From: JAQVOO01 sp964524755
Lineage (GTDB): Bacteria > Spirochaetota > Spirochaetia > Sphaerochaetales > Sphaerochaetaceae
Assembly (NCBI GenBank): GCA_964524755.1
Contig: CAZGDR010000070.1
Span: 1 to 6,385, forward strand
Length of the DNA: 6,385 bases
Direction of reading: 5' to 3'
The position numbers and the translations under genes were made by a program. The stretch's first letter is position 1; each line of letters starts with the position of its first letter. The notes below the pieces were generated by a model that ran no database searches, was not told the DNA's origin, and worked only from the letters and a program-made list of their open reading frames with translations. Below are positions 1-6,032 of this stretch, one piece after another.

Positions 1-10
1 CATTAAAGCT

Positions 11-16
11 TATCAT
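11..16 (+). promoter_or_regulatory. Possible -10 box for pyruvate kinase
   Basis: TATCAT matches TATAAT at five of six positions and lies 22 bp before the pyruvate kinase start, which would give a short leader of about 16 bases carrying the AGGAGA ribosome binding site (27-32). The matching -35 region would fall outside the left edge, so this cannot be confirmed here. Confidence 0.3.
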
Positions 17-38
17 AGAAGAATCTAGGAGACCTACG

Positions 39-1493
39 ATGAAACTACTTCCCGCTTATACTAAAATAGTGGCTACACTTGGACCAGCCTCTGATTCTTA
101 TGCAGCTATACGCCAGATTATCGAAAGTGGTGCTCGCGTGTTACGGTTGAACTTCAGCCATGGCACTCGTGCAGATCAACAACATCGATTTGATCGAGCT
201 CGCCAAGCCTCTAATGAACTCGGCATTCCTATAGCCATATTTCAAGACCTCCAAGGTCCTAAAATCCGGATTGGAGAATTAGCTGAACCGCAATTTACGG
301 TTAAAAAGGGGGAAGAAATCATTCTCACGACTGAGAAGTGCCTCGGCACTCCCCAACGTATTAGCATAGACTATCCCCATCTTCATAATGAAATTGGTCC
401 TAATAGCCGTATCTTAATCGACGATGGTTTAATTGAATTGCACGTTATTAAAATAGAGGGACCAGATATCCACTGTTTAATAACGGACGGTGGCATCATA
501 AAACCACACAAGGGGGTGAACCTTCCCGGAGTTCCTCTACATAACCTCTCCTCCTTCACTGCTAAAGATATTCGGGACCTCTCCTTTGCTTTTGATAACG
601 ATGTAGATTATGTGGCCCTCTCTTTTGTCCGTAGCGCTGCTGATGTAGCTGCCTTACGAACCCACATGCGCGAACACTATGGACGAGAAATTCCAATCAT
701 TAGTAAAATTGAGAAACCAGAGGCCGTTGAAAATCTTGAAGAAATTATAGCTGAATCGAGCGCTATCATGATTGCCCGGGGAGACCTAGGGGTAGAGATG
801 TTCCCTGAAGAAGTTCCCATCCTCCAAAAATCTATTATCCGCGCCTGCCACAGTGCTGGGTTACCAGTAATAACGGCAACTCAAATGCTCGAATCGATGA
901 TGTTTAATGCCCGCCCTACCCGTGCAGAAACTAACGATGTAGCCAATGCCGTCCTTGATGGCTCAAGTGCCGTCATGCTCTCAGGAGAGACGGCTGCAGG
1001 CAACTACCCTCTCGAAGCTGTTAGGATTATGCAGCGCATTATCACGCATACAGAACAAAGCATTGAATTTAAACGCCTCGTCCTTGATCAAGGATTGAAT
1101 CGAGAACACCTCGAACTCAGATCAAAACGGAGTGTCACAGAAGCAGTTGGATTGGCGACTCGTGAACTAGCTCTCGCTATACACGCTACTAGAATTGTCT
1201 GTTTCACCCACTCGGGAAGTACAGCTAGACGGATATCAAAATTCCGTCCTAGTACCCCCATCATTGCCTTCTCGCCTAATGAAAGCACCATTCGCTTCTT
1301 GGCCCTCTCGTGGGGAGTTTTTCCAGTACTCATTAAAAATATTGATTCTGTTGATGAATTACTTGATTTTGCACCCCTCTATTTGAAAGAGCACAAGTGG
1401 ATAGAAAGTGGTCAGACTATGGTGATTACAGCTGGAGTACCCGTCGGCCTTCCTGGAACTACCAATATGATTAAAGTGGTGGAAATCGAGTAA
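39..1493 (+). CDS. pyk: Pyruvate kinase
   Basis: Catalyses phosphoenolpyruvate + ADP to pyruvate + ATP, the last step of glycolysis, in the cytoplasm. The 484-residue product is full length for the family. The N-terminal barrel strand has TKIVATLGPAS (8-18) and RLNFSHG (36-42). The B-domain lid spans roughly 79-165. The active-site signature IISKIEKPEAV has catalytic K223 and metal ligand E225; ARGDLGVE (D249), TATQMLES (T281) and the ETNDVANAVLDG stretch follow. The C-terminal effector domain (about 365-484) includes HSGSTARRISKFRP (390-403). The segment QDLQGPKIR (69-77) has Leu, Gln and Lys where K+-dependent enzymes have Thr, Lys and Glu, so the enzyme probably does not need K+, as in the E. 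coli PykA type. The ATG at 39 is supported by AGGAGA at 27-32, six bases upstream. The gene ends 2 bp from the convergent hydroxyacid dehydrogenase gene. Family identity is certain; the effector is unknown. Confidence 0.97.
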   Translation: MKLLPAYTKIVATLGPASDSYAAIRQIIESGARVLRLNFSHGTRADQQHRFDRARQASNELGIPIAIFQDLQGPKIRIGELAEPQFTVKKGEEIILTTEKCLGTPQRISIDYPHLHNEIGPNSRILIDDGLIELHVIKIEGPDIHCLITDGGIIKPHKGVNLPGVPLHNLSSFTAKDIRDLSFAFDNDVDYVALSFVRSAADVAALRTHMREHYGREIPIISKIEKPEAVENLEEIIAESSAIMIARGDLGVEMFPEEVPILQKSIIRACHSAGLPVITATQMLESMMFNARPTRAETNDVANAVLDGSSAVMLSGETAAGNYPLEAVRIMQRIITHTEQSIEFKRLVLDQGLNREHLELRSKRSVTEAVGLATRELALAIHATRIVCFTHSGSTARRISKFRPSTPIIAFSPNESTIRFLALSWGVFPVLIKNIDSVDELLDFAPLYLKEHKWIESGQTMVITAGVPVGLPGTTNMIKVVEIE

Positions 1494-1495
1494 CG

Positions 1496-2449
1496 CTAAG
1501 ATACTTGATTCTGAATTTCCCCGTCACAGAAACCTCTGACATTCGCCACCGCTATATCCATAAGTCGTTGGCGGCTCTCTATGGGAGCCCAACTGATATG
1601 AGGGGTTATAAAACAATTGGGAGCTTGTAAGAGTGGGTTATCGGCTTGAATAGGTTCTGTTGAAACTACATCAACACCAGCCGCGTAGACTTTTCCACTC
1701 CGTAGTGCATCAGCGAGATCCTGTTCAACAATCAACGGGCCACGGCTGTTGTTTAAGATGATTACACCATCTTTCATCTTGCTAATAGTCTCTTTTCTAA
1801 TTATCCCTCGTGTTTGCTCGAATAACGGGCAATGCAGTGAAATAACATCACTTGTTGCAAATAACTCATCTAAAGAGACATAGACTTCGCTATGTTCCTT
1901 GCGGGGCGAGGGAACATAAGCGATTACTTTCATTCCTAGAGCCTTGGCAATTCTACCAGTGGCTTGACCAATGCGGCCATAGCCAATAATCCCCATAGTC
2001 TTTCCAGCTAATTCGATTAAAGGATAATCCCAGAAACAAAAGTCGGGACTTGATTGCCAACGCCCAGCATGTACCTCCGCGTTATGATGGCCAATGCGGT
2101 GACAAATTTCTAATAGCAAAGCAATCGCAAATTGGGCCACAGCGTCAGTGCTGTACGAAGGGATATTGGTCACCACAACACTATGGTCATTGGCTGCTTC
2201 AATATCAACAATATTATATCCAGTAGCCAGCACTCCGATATAACGCAAAGAAGGACACTGTTCAATAATTGAACGGTCAATGACCACCTTATTGGTTAAA
2301 ATAATATCTGCATCTCCGATTCGCGATACTCGCTCAGCAGGTGATGTACGGTCGTAGATTGTTAATTCACCTAAGGAAGCAAGAGGTTCCCAACTGAGAT
2401 CACCGGGGTTCGCTGTATACCCATCTAGAACTACGATGGTATGCTTCAT
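1496..2449 (-). CDS. D-2-hydroxyacid dehydrogenase, glycerate/hydroxypyruvate reductase type
   Basis: A cytoplasmic NAD(P)-dependent oxidoreductase that interconverts 2-keto acids and D-2-hydroxyacids; by overall resemblance it is closest to glycerate dehydrogenase (hydroxypyruvate to D-glycerate, possibly glyoxylate to glycolate). The 317-residue product is full length. A split substrate domain (1-100 and the C-terminal tail) flanks a Rossmann domain with GYGRIG (156-161). The catalytic triad is complete: R236 in NNSRGP, E265 in STEP, H284 in TPHISWA. The stretch after the second Rossmann strand, AYVPSPRKE (177-185), lacks the Asp that usually binds the adenosine ribose of NAD, so NADPH use is possible. 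The ATG at 2449 has a strong GAGGAGG site (about 2457-2463) seven bases away. It lies 26 bp downstream of the NDK-like gene and very likely shares its transcript. Substrate and cofactor are inferred; the family is secure. Confidence 0.92.
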   Translation of the reverse strand: MKHTIVVLDGYTANPGDLSWEPLASLGELTIYDRTSPAERVSRIGDADIILTNKVVIDRSIIEQCPSLRYIGVLATGYNIVDIEAANDHSVVVTNIPSYSTDAVAQFAIALLLEICHRIGHHNAEVHAGRWQSSPDFCFWDYPLIELAGKTMGIIGYGRIGQATGRIAKALGMKVIAYVPSPRKEHSEVYVSLDELFATSDVISLHCPLFEQTRGIIRKETISKMKDGVIILNNSRGPLIVEQDLADALRSGKVYAAGVDVVSTEPIQADNPLLQAPNCFITPHISWAPIESRQRLMDIAVANVRGFCDGEIQNQVS

Positions 2450-2475
2450 AGATTAACCTCCTCGCCTACTCTAAT

Positions 2476-3663
2476 TTAGGCTAGCCGTAAGAGATGCGAC
2501 TGCATAATTTCTCCCGTTGCGTTTTCATGGATCTTTACTACACCCATTTCGCGTAGTGCACTCTCATCCGAATCTGATGCATGGGCCGTATTGACCATCA
2601 CGTTGCTTCCAAATTCACGCCGAATGGTACCACCTGGAGCTTTGAGAGGGTCGGTTGGCCCCAAGACGTCTCTAATTTTTGCAATAGCATGTTCTCCTTC
2701 GTAAATGAGAATCATACATTTAACAGAGCCCGGTTGGTGCACTTCTTCCACAGGACACTGTGAAGGGCGGCGACCCGACATGAACTCAATAATTTGTTCA
2801 AACTGGTCTACAGCATATTCGATGCCCACACTTTCACTCAGCGCCTTCTCGGTCTCAGCCGAGAGAGCTATCTTAAATTGCGATTCTAACTGCTCTTTAG
2901 CCTTCTTGCCAAATACGGGTGCTAACTTCTCCTTTAAGGTATCTTTGACGGGGCCATAAAACTCGAGAGCCTCCGCAATGCTCATTCGGTGCACTTTCAC
3001 ACCAACAATACGTAATCCAGTCCGGCTGAACATATCAATGATCGTCCCCGGCTTACCAGAAGCATAACGCCAGTTATCAGGTTTAATAATTACTAAAGAA
3101 CGCTGAATTTTCGCTGATTTTGGATAGGTCATATTTTCAACAATATTTTGTTCATCTGGTAACCAATCGGCAAACATCTTCATATGAGCGTTTGCGGTCT
3201 CCTGCAAACGAGGAGTTAATACCGCAGGTTCAAAATAGGAGACTTTCTCATGGTCCTCACTATCCATAATTAGATCAGCATAGGTATCTCGGATATTTTC
3301 ACCGGTCAGACTCTCGAGACTCCGTCTCTCGGGGTGAACAGGCCCACAAATCTCGCTTAATTTCCTACAAGGATCTTCCCCTCTGAAAATAAGCAATAAG
3401 GTGCGGTGACGACGACCTTGGGATGGGACGAGATTGTGTTCAACATAATTGGCCAACATCTCATTGGTTTGCTGTGTATCTCCATCCGTGTTTTCACGGA
3501 TAAGTTTGGCATATTCATATACAAAAAACTCATCTGGAGCAATCATTTGTGCACCAACCAACTCGATGTCGAGACGGGAAAGTAAACGTGCTAACACTCC
3601 ACCTGTTCGGCTTTTTGCAATCGTGTACGGGGTTACCAGTACATACGAGAGACTATGTTCCAT
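2476..3663 (-). CDS. Tandem nucleoside diphosphate kinase-like protein
   Basis: Predicted to transfer the gamma phosphate between nucleoside tri- and diphosphates through a phosphohistidine in the cytoplasm. The 395-residue protein is over twice the usual 140-150 and contains two NDK-like units. The C-terminal unit (about 188-395) is intact in its key motifs: VIIKPD (191-196), GTIRREFG (345-352) and NTAHASDS (358-365) with catalytic H361. However, about 60 extra residues (roughly 245-310) separate its first helices from the strand MILIYEGEHAI. The N-terminal unit (about 5-150) has the same order of elements (YVLVTPYT, TLLLIFRGEDP, GENIRD) but lacks the KPD lysine motif and the NxxH signature; H138 in SEDHEKV falls at the catalytic position in an ungapped match. 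It is probably a structural or regulatory pseudo-domain. The ATG at 3663 has AAGGAG at 3675-3680, spaced rather far (11 bases). First gene of a two-gene operon with its own promoter at 3718-3746. Confidence 0.85.
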   Translation of the reverse strand: MEHSLSYVLVTPYTIAKSRTGGVLARLLSRLDIELVGAQMIAPDEFFVYEYAKLIRENTDGDTQQTNEMLANYVEHNLVPSQGRRHRTLLLIFRGEDPCRKLSEICGPVHPERRSLESLTGENIRDTYADLIMDSEDHEKVSYFEPAVLTPRLQETANAHMKMFADWLPDEQNIVENMTYPKSAKIQRSLVIIKPDNWRYASGKPGTIIDMFSRTGLRIVGVKVHRMSIAEALEFYGPVKDTLKEKLAPVFGKKAKEQLESQFKIALSAETEKALSESVGIEYAVDQFEQIIEFMSGRRPSQCPVEEVHQPGSVKCMILIYEGEHAIAKIRDVLGPTDPLKAPGGTIRREFGSNVMVNTAHASDSDESALREMGVVKIHENATGEIMQSHLLRLA

Positions 3664-3717
3664 GGTTTCTAAGACTCCTTCTCACTTACATTTCTATTTG
3701 AGTTCTCTACGCGAAAC

Positions 3718-3746
3718 ACTATACAGGCTATACCCTTAATTGTCCA
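3718..3746 (-). promoter_or_regulatory. Sigma-70-type promoter for the NDK-like/hydroxyacid dehydrogenase operon
   Basis: On the minus strand, TGGACA (3746-3741) and TATAGT (3723-3718) each match the -35 and -10 consensus at five of six positions, with an exactly 17-bp spacer. Transcription would begin near 3711, leaving a leader of about 48 bases before the NDK-like start. The -35 element lies within the last codons of the upstream regulator gene. This suggests that the NDK-like operon is transcribed independently of the sugar regulator. Confidence 0.6.
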
Positions 3747-4893
3747 TGCGAGAGGACGTTTGGGGTAAGCGCCATTGCCCTGGCGTAGTTCCATAGGTGC
3801 GTTTAAATAAAACATGAAAACGCTGAACACTCGGAAAAGCACACTCGCTAGCAATGGTTTCAATCGTGAGGTCTGTTTGTTTGAGCAACTTACAAGCTTG
3901 TTCCAATCTTCTCTCTGTTATCTCTTGCAACACTGTAATGTTGCGTGATTTTCTAAAGCGAACCTCAAGATTGCGCCTTGAGACCGCACAAGCCCCTACC
4001 ACATCCTCAACGCCAATCGGGTAATGTAAGTTACTCGTAATAAATTCTATCGCTTTAGCAACTATGGGGTCGCTCTCGAATAAGATGGTAGTACTTTCTC
4101 GTTCACTCACTTCCTGAGGAACAATAATAACCGTCTGCTGCTCTTCAAAGGAGCGCGGTCCTTTATGGTTCAGCAACTCATCAATTAAGGCCGCGGCCTG
4201 ATACCCAATCGTAGTACAATCGAGACGAATGCTGGAAAGGGTGGGATTGCATAGATTACAGAGTAATTCTTCATCATCAACCCCTAATAAAGTAATATCT
4301 TTGGGAATTTGTAGTCCAACATCTAAGCAATGAGTTAGTGCTTTCACTCCTGCTAAGTCATTGCAGCAAAACAAAGCTGTAGCAGGCGGTAACTGACGTA
4401 ACCATGACTGTAGAGCAGATGAGGGCGAAGTCTGTTGCCACCAGGTCAATTTTCGTTCAAAGCGAGGAAGTGCTGCAACCGGTTCTCCAACGGCTTCAGC
4501 AAAACCTAATCCCCGTTGTTGTGACCAGTACACATCTGTGACACCACAGAAAGCAAAAGAACGGGCTCCTAAGCGAAGCAGGTGCTCACCTGCACGTTTT
4601 CCTGTGGCAAAGTCATCATTTTGCACCCGATGGATTTGATTGCGCCGGTGAGCCCCTGCGATGTCTACGACCGGGATGCCCAGACGTGCATAGCGATTAG
4701 CATCCATTTCGTTTTCTATACGGACGATTAAGGCATCACAGGTATCTCGTCCACTGAGTCGAAGAGGACGAAGTCCTCCCCCCGAACCACGTAAGGACCA
4801 CCCCCCTTTAGCCTTGGCATAAGCAATGATGCCACGAGCGACCGCAGCATCAAATGAATCGTGAAAGCGTAACGAGATACCTATAACACTCAT
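3736..4893 (-). CDS. XylR-type transcriptional regulator (LacI-like sensor + AraC DNA-binding domain)
   Basis: A cytoplasmic sugar-responsive regulator, usually an activator, of the XylR class: a LacI/periplasmic-binding-type sensor followed by an AraC-type double helix-turn-helix domain. Numbered from the ATG at 4893 (385 residues, close to E. coli XylR), the sensor runs from MSVIGISLRF to about 260, with NDDFATGKRAGEHLL, CCNDLAGVKAL and ITLLGVDDEELL as typical LacI-fold segments. The AraC domain (about 275-375) has a first helix-turn-helix at GVEDVVGACAVSRRNLEVRF and a second at TIETIASECAFPSVQRF, ending in YGTTPGQWR. The frame extends 10 codons to a TTG at 4923, but neither start has a ribosome binding site. 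I prefer the ATG because the sensor's first strand begins there and a perfect TATAAT lies between the two starts. It is divergent from the aldo/keto reductase gene, its probable target. The ligand is unknown and need not be xylose. Confidence 0.9.
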   Translation of the reverse strand: MSVIGISLRFHDSFDAAVARGIIAYAKAKGGWSLRGSGGGLRPLRLSGRDTCDALIVRIENEMDANRYARLGIPVVDIAGAHRRNQIHRVQNDDFATGKRAGEHLLRLGARSFAFCGVTDVYWSQQRGLGFAEAVGEPVAALPRFERKLTWWQQTSPSSALQSWLRQLPPATALFCCNDLAGVKALTHCLDVGLQIPKDITLLGVDDEELLCNLCNPTLSSIRLDCTTIGYQAAALIDELLNHKGPRSFEEQQTVIIVPQEVSERESTTILFESDPIVAKAIEFITSNLHYPIGVEDVVGACAVSRRNLEVRFRKSRNITVLQEITERRLEQACKLLKQTDLTIETIASECAFPSVQRFHVLFKRTYGTTPGQWRLPQTSSRMDN

Positions 4894-4908
4894 AGGTGTA
4901 GTATAAAG

Positions 4909-4914
4909 ATTATA
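4909..4914 (-). promoter_or_regulatory. Perfect -10 box for the regulator gene
   Basis: TATAAT reads on the minus strand from 4914 to 4909. Transcription would start near 4901, only about eight bases before the ATG at 4893, giving a nearly leaderless message without room for a ribosome binding site. No good -35 box sits 16-18 bp upstream; that position overlaps the first regulator half-site (4936-4944), which would fit autoregulation or activator dependence. Confidence 0.45.
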
Positions 4915-4935
4915 TTTGCGCAAAACAAGATATAG

Positions 4936-4965
4936 TTAGCGTATTTAACGTATTGTATTCGCTAA
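4936..4965. promoter_or_regulatory. Putative operator: three copies of a TTARCGWAT half-site
   Basis: Two adjoining direct copies, TTAGCGTAT (4936-4944) and TTAACGTAT (4945-4953), differ at one base. A third copy lies inverted as ATTCGCTAA at 4957-4965 and differs from the first by one base; TTAGCG/CGCTAA form perfect 6-bp outer arms. AraC-type domains commonly bind direct repeats that adjoin or overlap the -35 box, and the third copy overlaps the proposed -35 box of the aldo/keto reductase promoter. The position between the divergent regulator and reductase genes makes this the most likely binding site for that regulator. The repeat is seen directly; the binding is inferred. Confidence 0.5.
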
Positions 4966-4980
4966 GATATTTGTTACGAT
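4953..4980 (+). promoter_or_regulatory. Weak promoter for the aldo/keto reductase operon
   Basis: TTGTAT (4953-4958) and TACGAT (4975-4980) are separated by 16 bp and match the sigma-70 consensus at three and four of six positions. Transcription would start near 4987, about 15 bases before the ATG. A weak promoter next to repeated half-sites is what an activator-dependent gene would show, but the match is modest. Confidence 0.35.
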
Positions 4981-5001
4981 AGAGATAAGAAGGAGCATTA
5001 A

Positions 5002-6018
5002 ATGAGCACTAAACCTCTCTGTAAATCCCCCACTATCATGGTTCCCTACACTAAGGCCCAAATCCCAGCAATTGGGTTAGGAACCTTTGGTAGTGATCAA
5101 GTGGAGCCGGAAGCAATTGCAACAGCAGTTCGCAAAGCAGTTGAGATGGGATACCGACATATCGACTGTGCCTCAGTATATGGTAACGAGAAGCAAATTG
5201 GCGATGTTCTCGCCGCTCTATTTGCCGATGGCGTAGTGCGGCGTGAAGACTTATGGATTACCAGTAAGTTGTGGAATGACAAACATGATCCCCGTGAGGC
5301 ACGTCGATCATTTTTCCAATCTTTAACCAATTTGCAACTCGAATACTTAGATCTTTATCTCATTCACTGGCCATTTCCCAATTACCACCCTCCGAAGGCT
5401 TCGATTGAAAGTCGTAGCCCTAACGCCATCCCCTATGACCATAATGGGTATATGAAGACGTGGCGTGCTCTGGAAAGTTTAGCTGATGAGGGCTTTATTC
5501 GTCACTTAGGAACGTCAAATATGACAATTCCAAAACTTGAATTAGTGTTACGGGATGCCCGCATTCAACCAGCTTGTAATGAGCTTGAATTACATCCTCA
5601 TTTCCAACAGCCTGAGCTCGTAGCCTATTGTTTTGATCATGGTATAGTTCCCATTGGCTACTCTCCACTCGGTTCTCCTGGGCGACCAGAGAGAGACCGT
5701 ACAGAGGAGGACACGGTCGCTATGGAAGACCCAGTTATTATACAGATAGCAAAAGATCACCATGTACACCCAGCTGCAATCTGCCTGAAATGGGCTGCGG
5801 CTAATGGCCACGTCCCCATTCCTTTTTCAACCAACGAGAAAAATCTTAAATCTAATCTTGAAGCAGTATGCACCGATCCACTTACCAGTCAGGAAAAAGA
5901 GGCTATTGATGCGATAGACCGCAACTGCCGTCTTATTAAGGGGCACGTTTTCCTATGGGAGGGAGCCAAAGATTGGCGCGATTTATGGGATGAAGATGGA
6001 ACTATTACAACGCTATAA
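5002..6018 (+). CDS. Aldo/keto reductase
   Basis: A cytoplasmic TIM-barrel oxidoreductase that reduces aldehydes or ketones, including open-chain sugars, to alcohols, or runs in reverse. The 338-residue product is full length. The catalytic tetrad is complete: D55 and Y60 in HIDCASVYGNE, K89 in ITSKLWND, H122 in LIHWP. Nicotinamide-side residues are also visible (GTSN at 170-173; Y220 in IGYSPLG). The C-terminal cofactor loop reads IPFSTNEKNLKSN (273-285): F275 and N281 replace the Lys and Arg that grip the 2'-phosphate of NADPH in well-studied members, so NADH or another arrangement is likely. The long loop 125-150 and the tail after 310 resemble aldose/xylose reductase-like members and help shape the substrate pocket. 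AAGGAG at 4990-4995, six bases away, supports the ATG at 5002. It is divergent from the XylR-type regulator and 14 bp upstream of a zinc dehydrogenase gene. The substrate is unknown; context suggests a sugar or polyol. Confidence 0.94.
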   Translation: MSTKPLCKSPTIMVPYTKAQIPAIGLGTFGSDQVEPEAIATAVRKAVEMGYRHIDCASVYGNEKQIGDVLAALFADGVVRREDLWITSKLWNDKHDPREARRSFFQSLTNLQLEYLDLYLIHWPFPNYHPPKASIESRSPNAIPYDHNGYMKTWRALESLADEGFIRHLGTSNMTIPKLELVLRDARIQPACNELELHPHFQQPELVAYCFDHGIVPIGYSPLGSPGRPERDRTEEDTVAMEDPVIIQIAKDHHVHPAAICLKWAAANGHVPIPFSTNEKNLKSNLEAVCTDPLTSQEKEAIDAIDRNCRLIKGHVFLWEGAKDWRDLWDEDGTITTL

Positions 6019-6032
6019 TGAGGAGGCAAGTA

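Noticed and set aside
1088..1333. Minus-strand open frame inside pyruvate kinase
   Set aside because: Pyruvate kinase is intact and conserved through this stretch; the antisense frame shows no motif and no translation signal.
1494..1499. CGCTAA at the pyruvate kinase stop, matching the core of the regulator half-site
   Set aside because: A single 6-base match without the flanking bases or a partner site, at a gene end where regulation would not be expected.
1481..1520. Imperfect hairpin GGAAAT-CGAGT / ACTTG-ATTTCC across the convergent gene ends
   Set aside because: The stem has a seven-base bulge, a G-T pair and an 11-base loop, is AT-rich and has no T-run on either strand, so it does not qualify as an intrinsic terminator.
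3711..3732. TATAG repeated twice (TATAGCCTGTATAG on the minus strand), possible operator
   Set aside because: It is short and coincides with the -10 region of a good promoter, so it is more simply explained as promoter sequence.
3449..3739. Open plus-strand frame of 96 codons opposite the start of the NDK-like gene
   Set aside because: It lies antisense to a well-supported gene, has no ribosome binding site or recognisable domain, and its translation looks like a shadow of the opposite strand.
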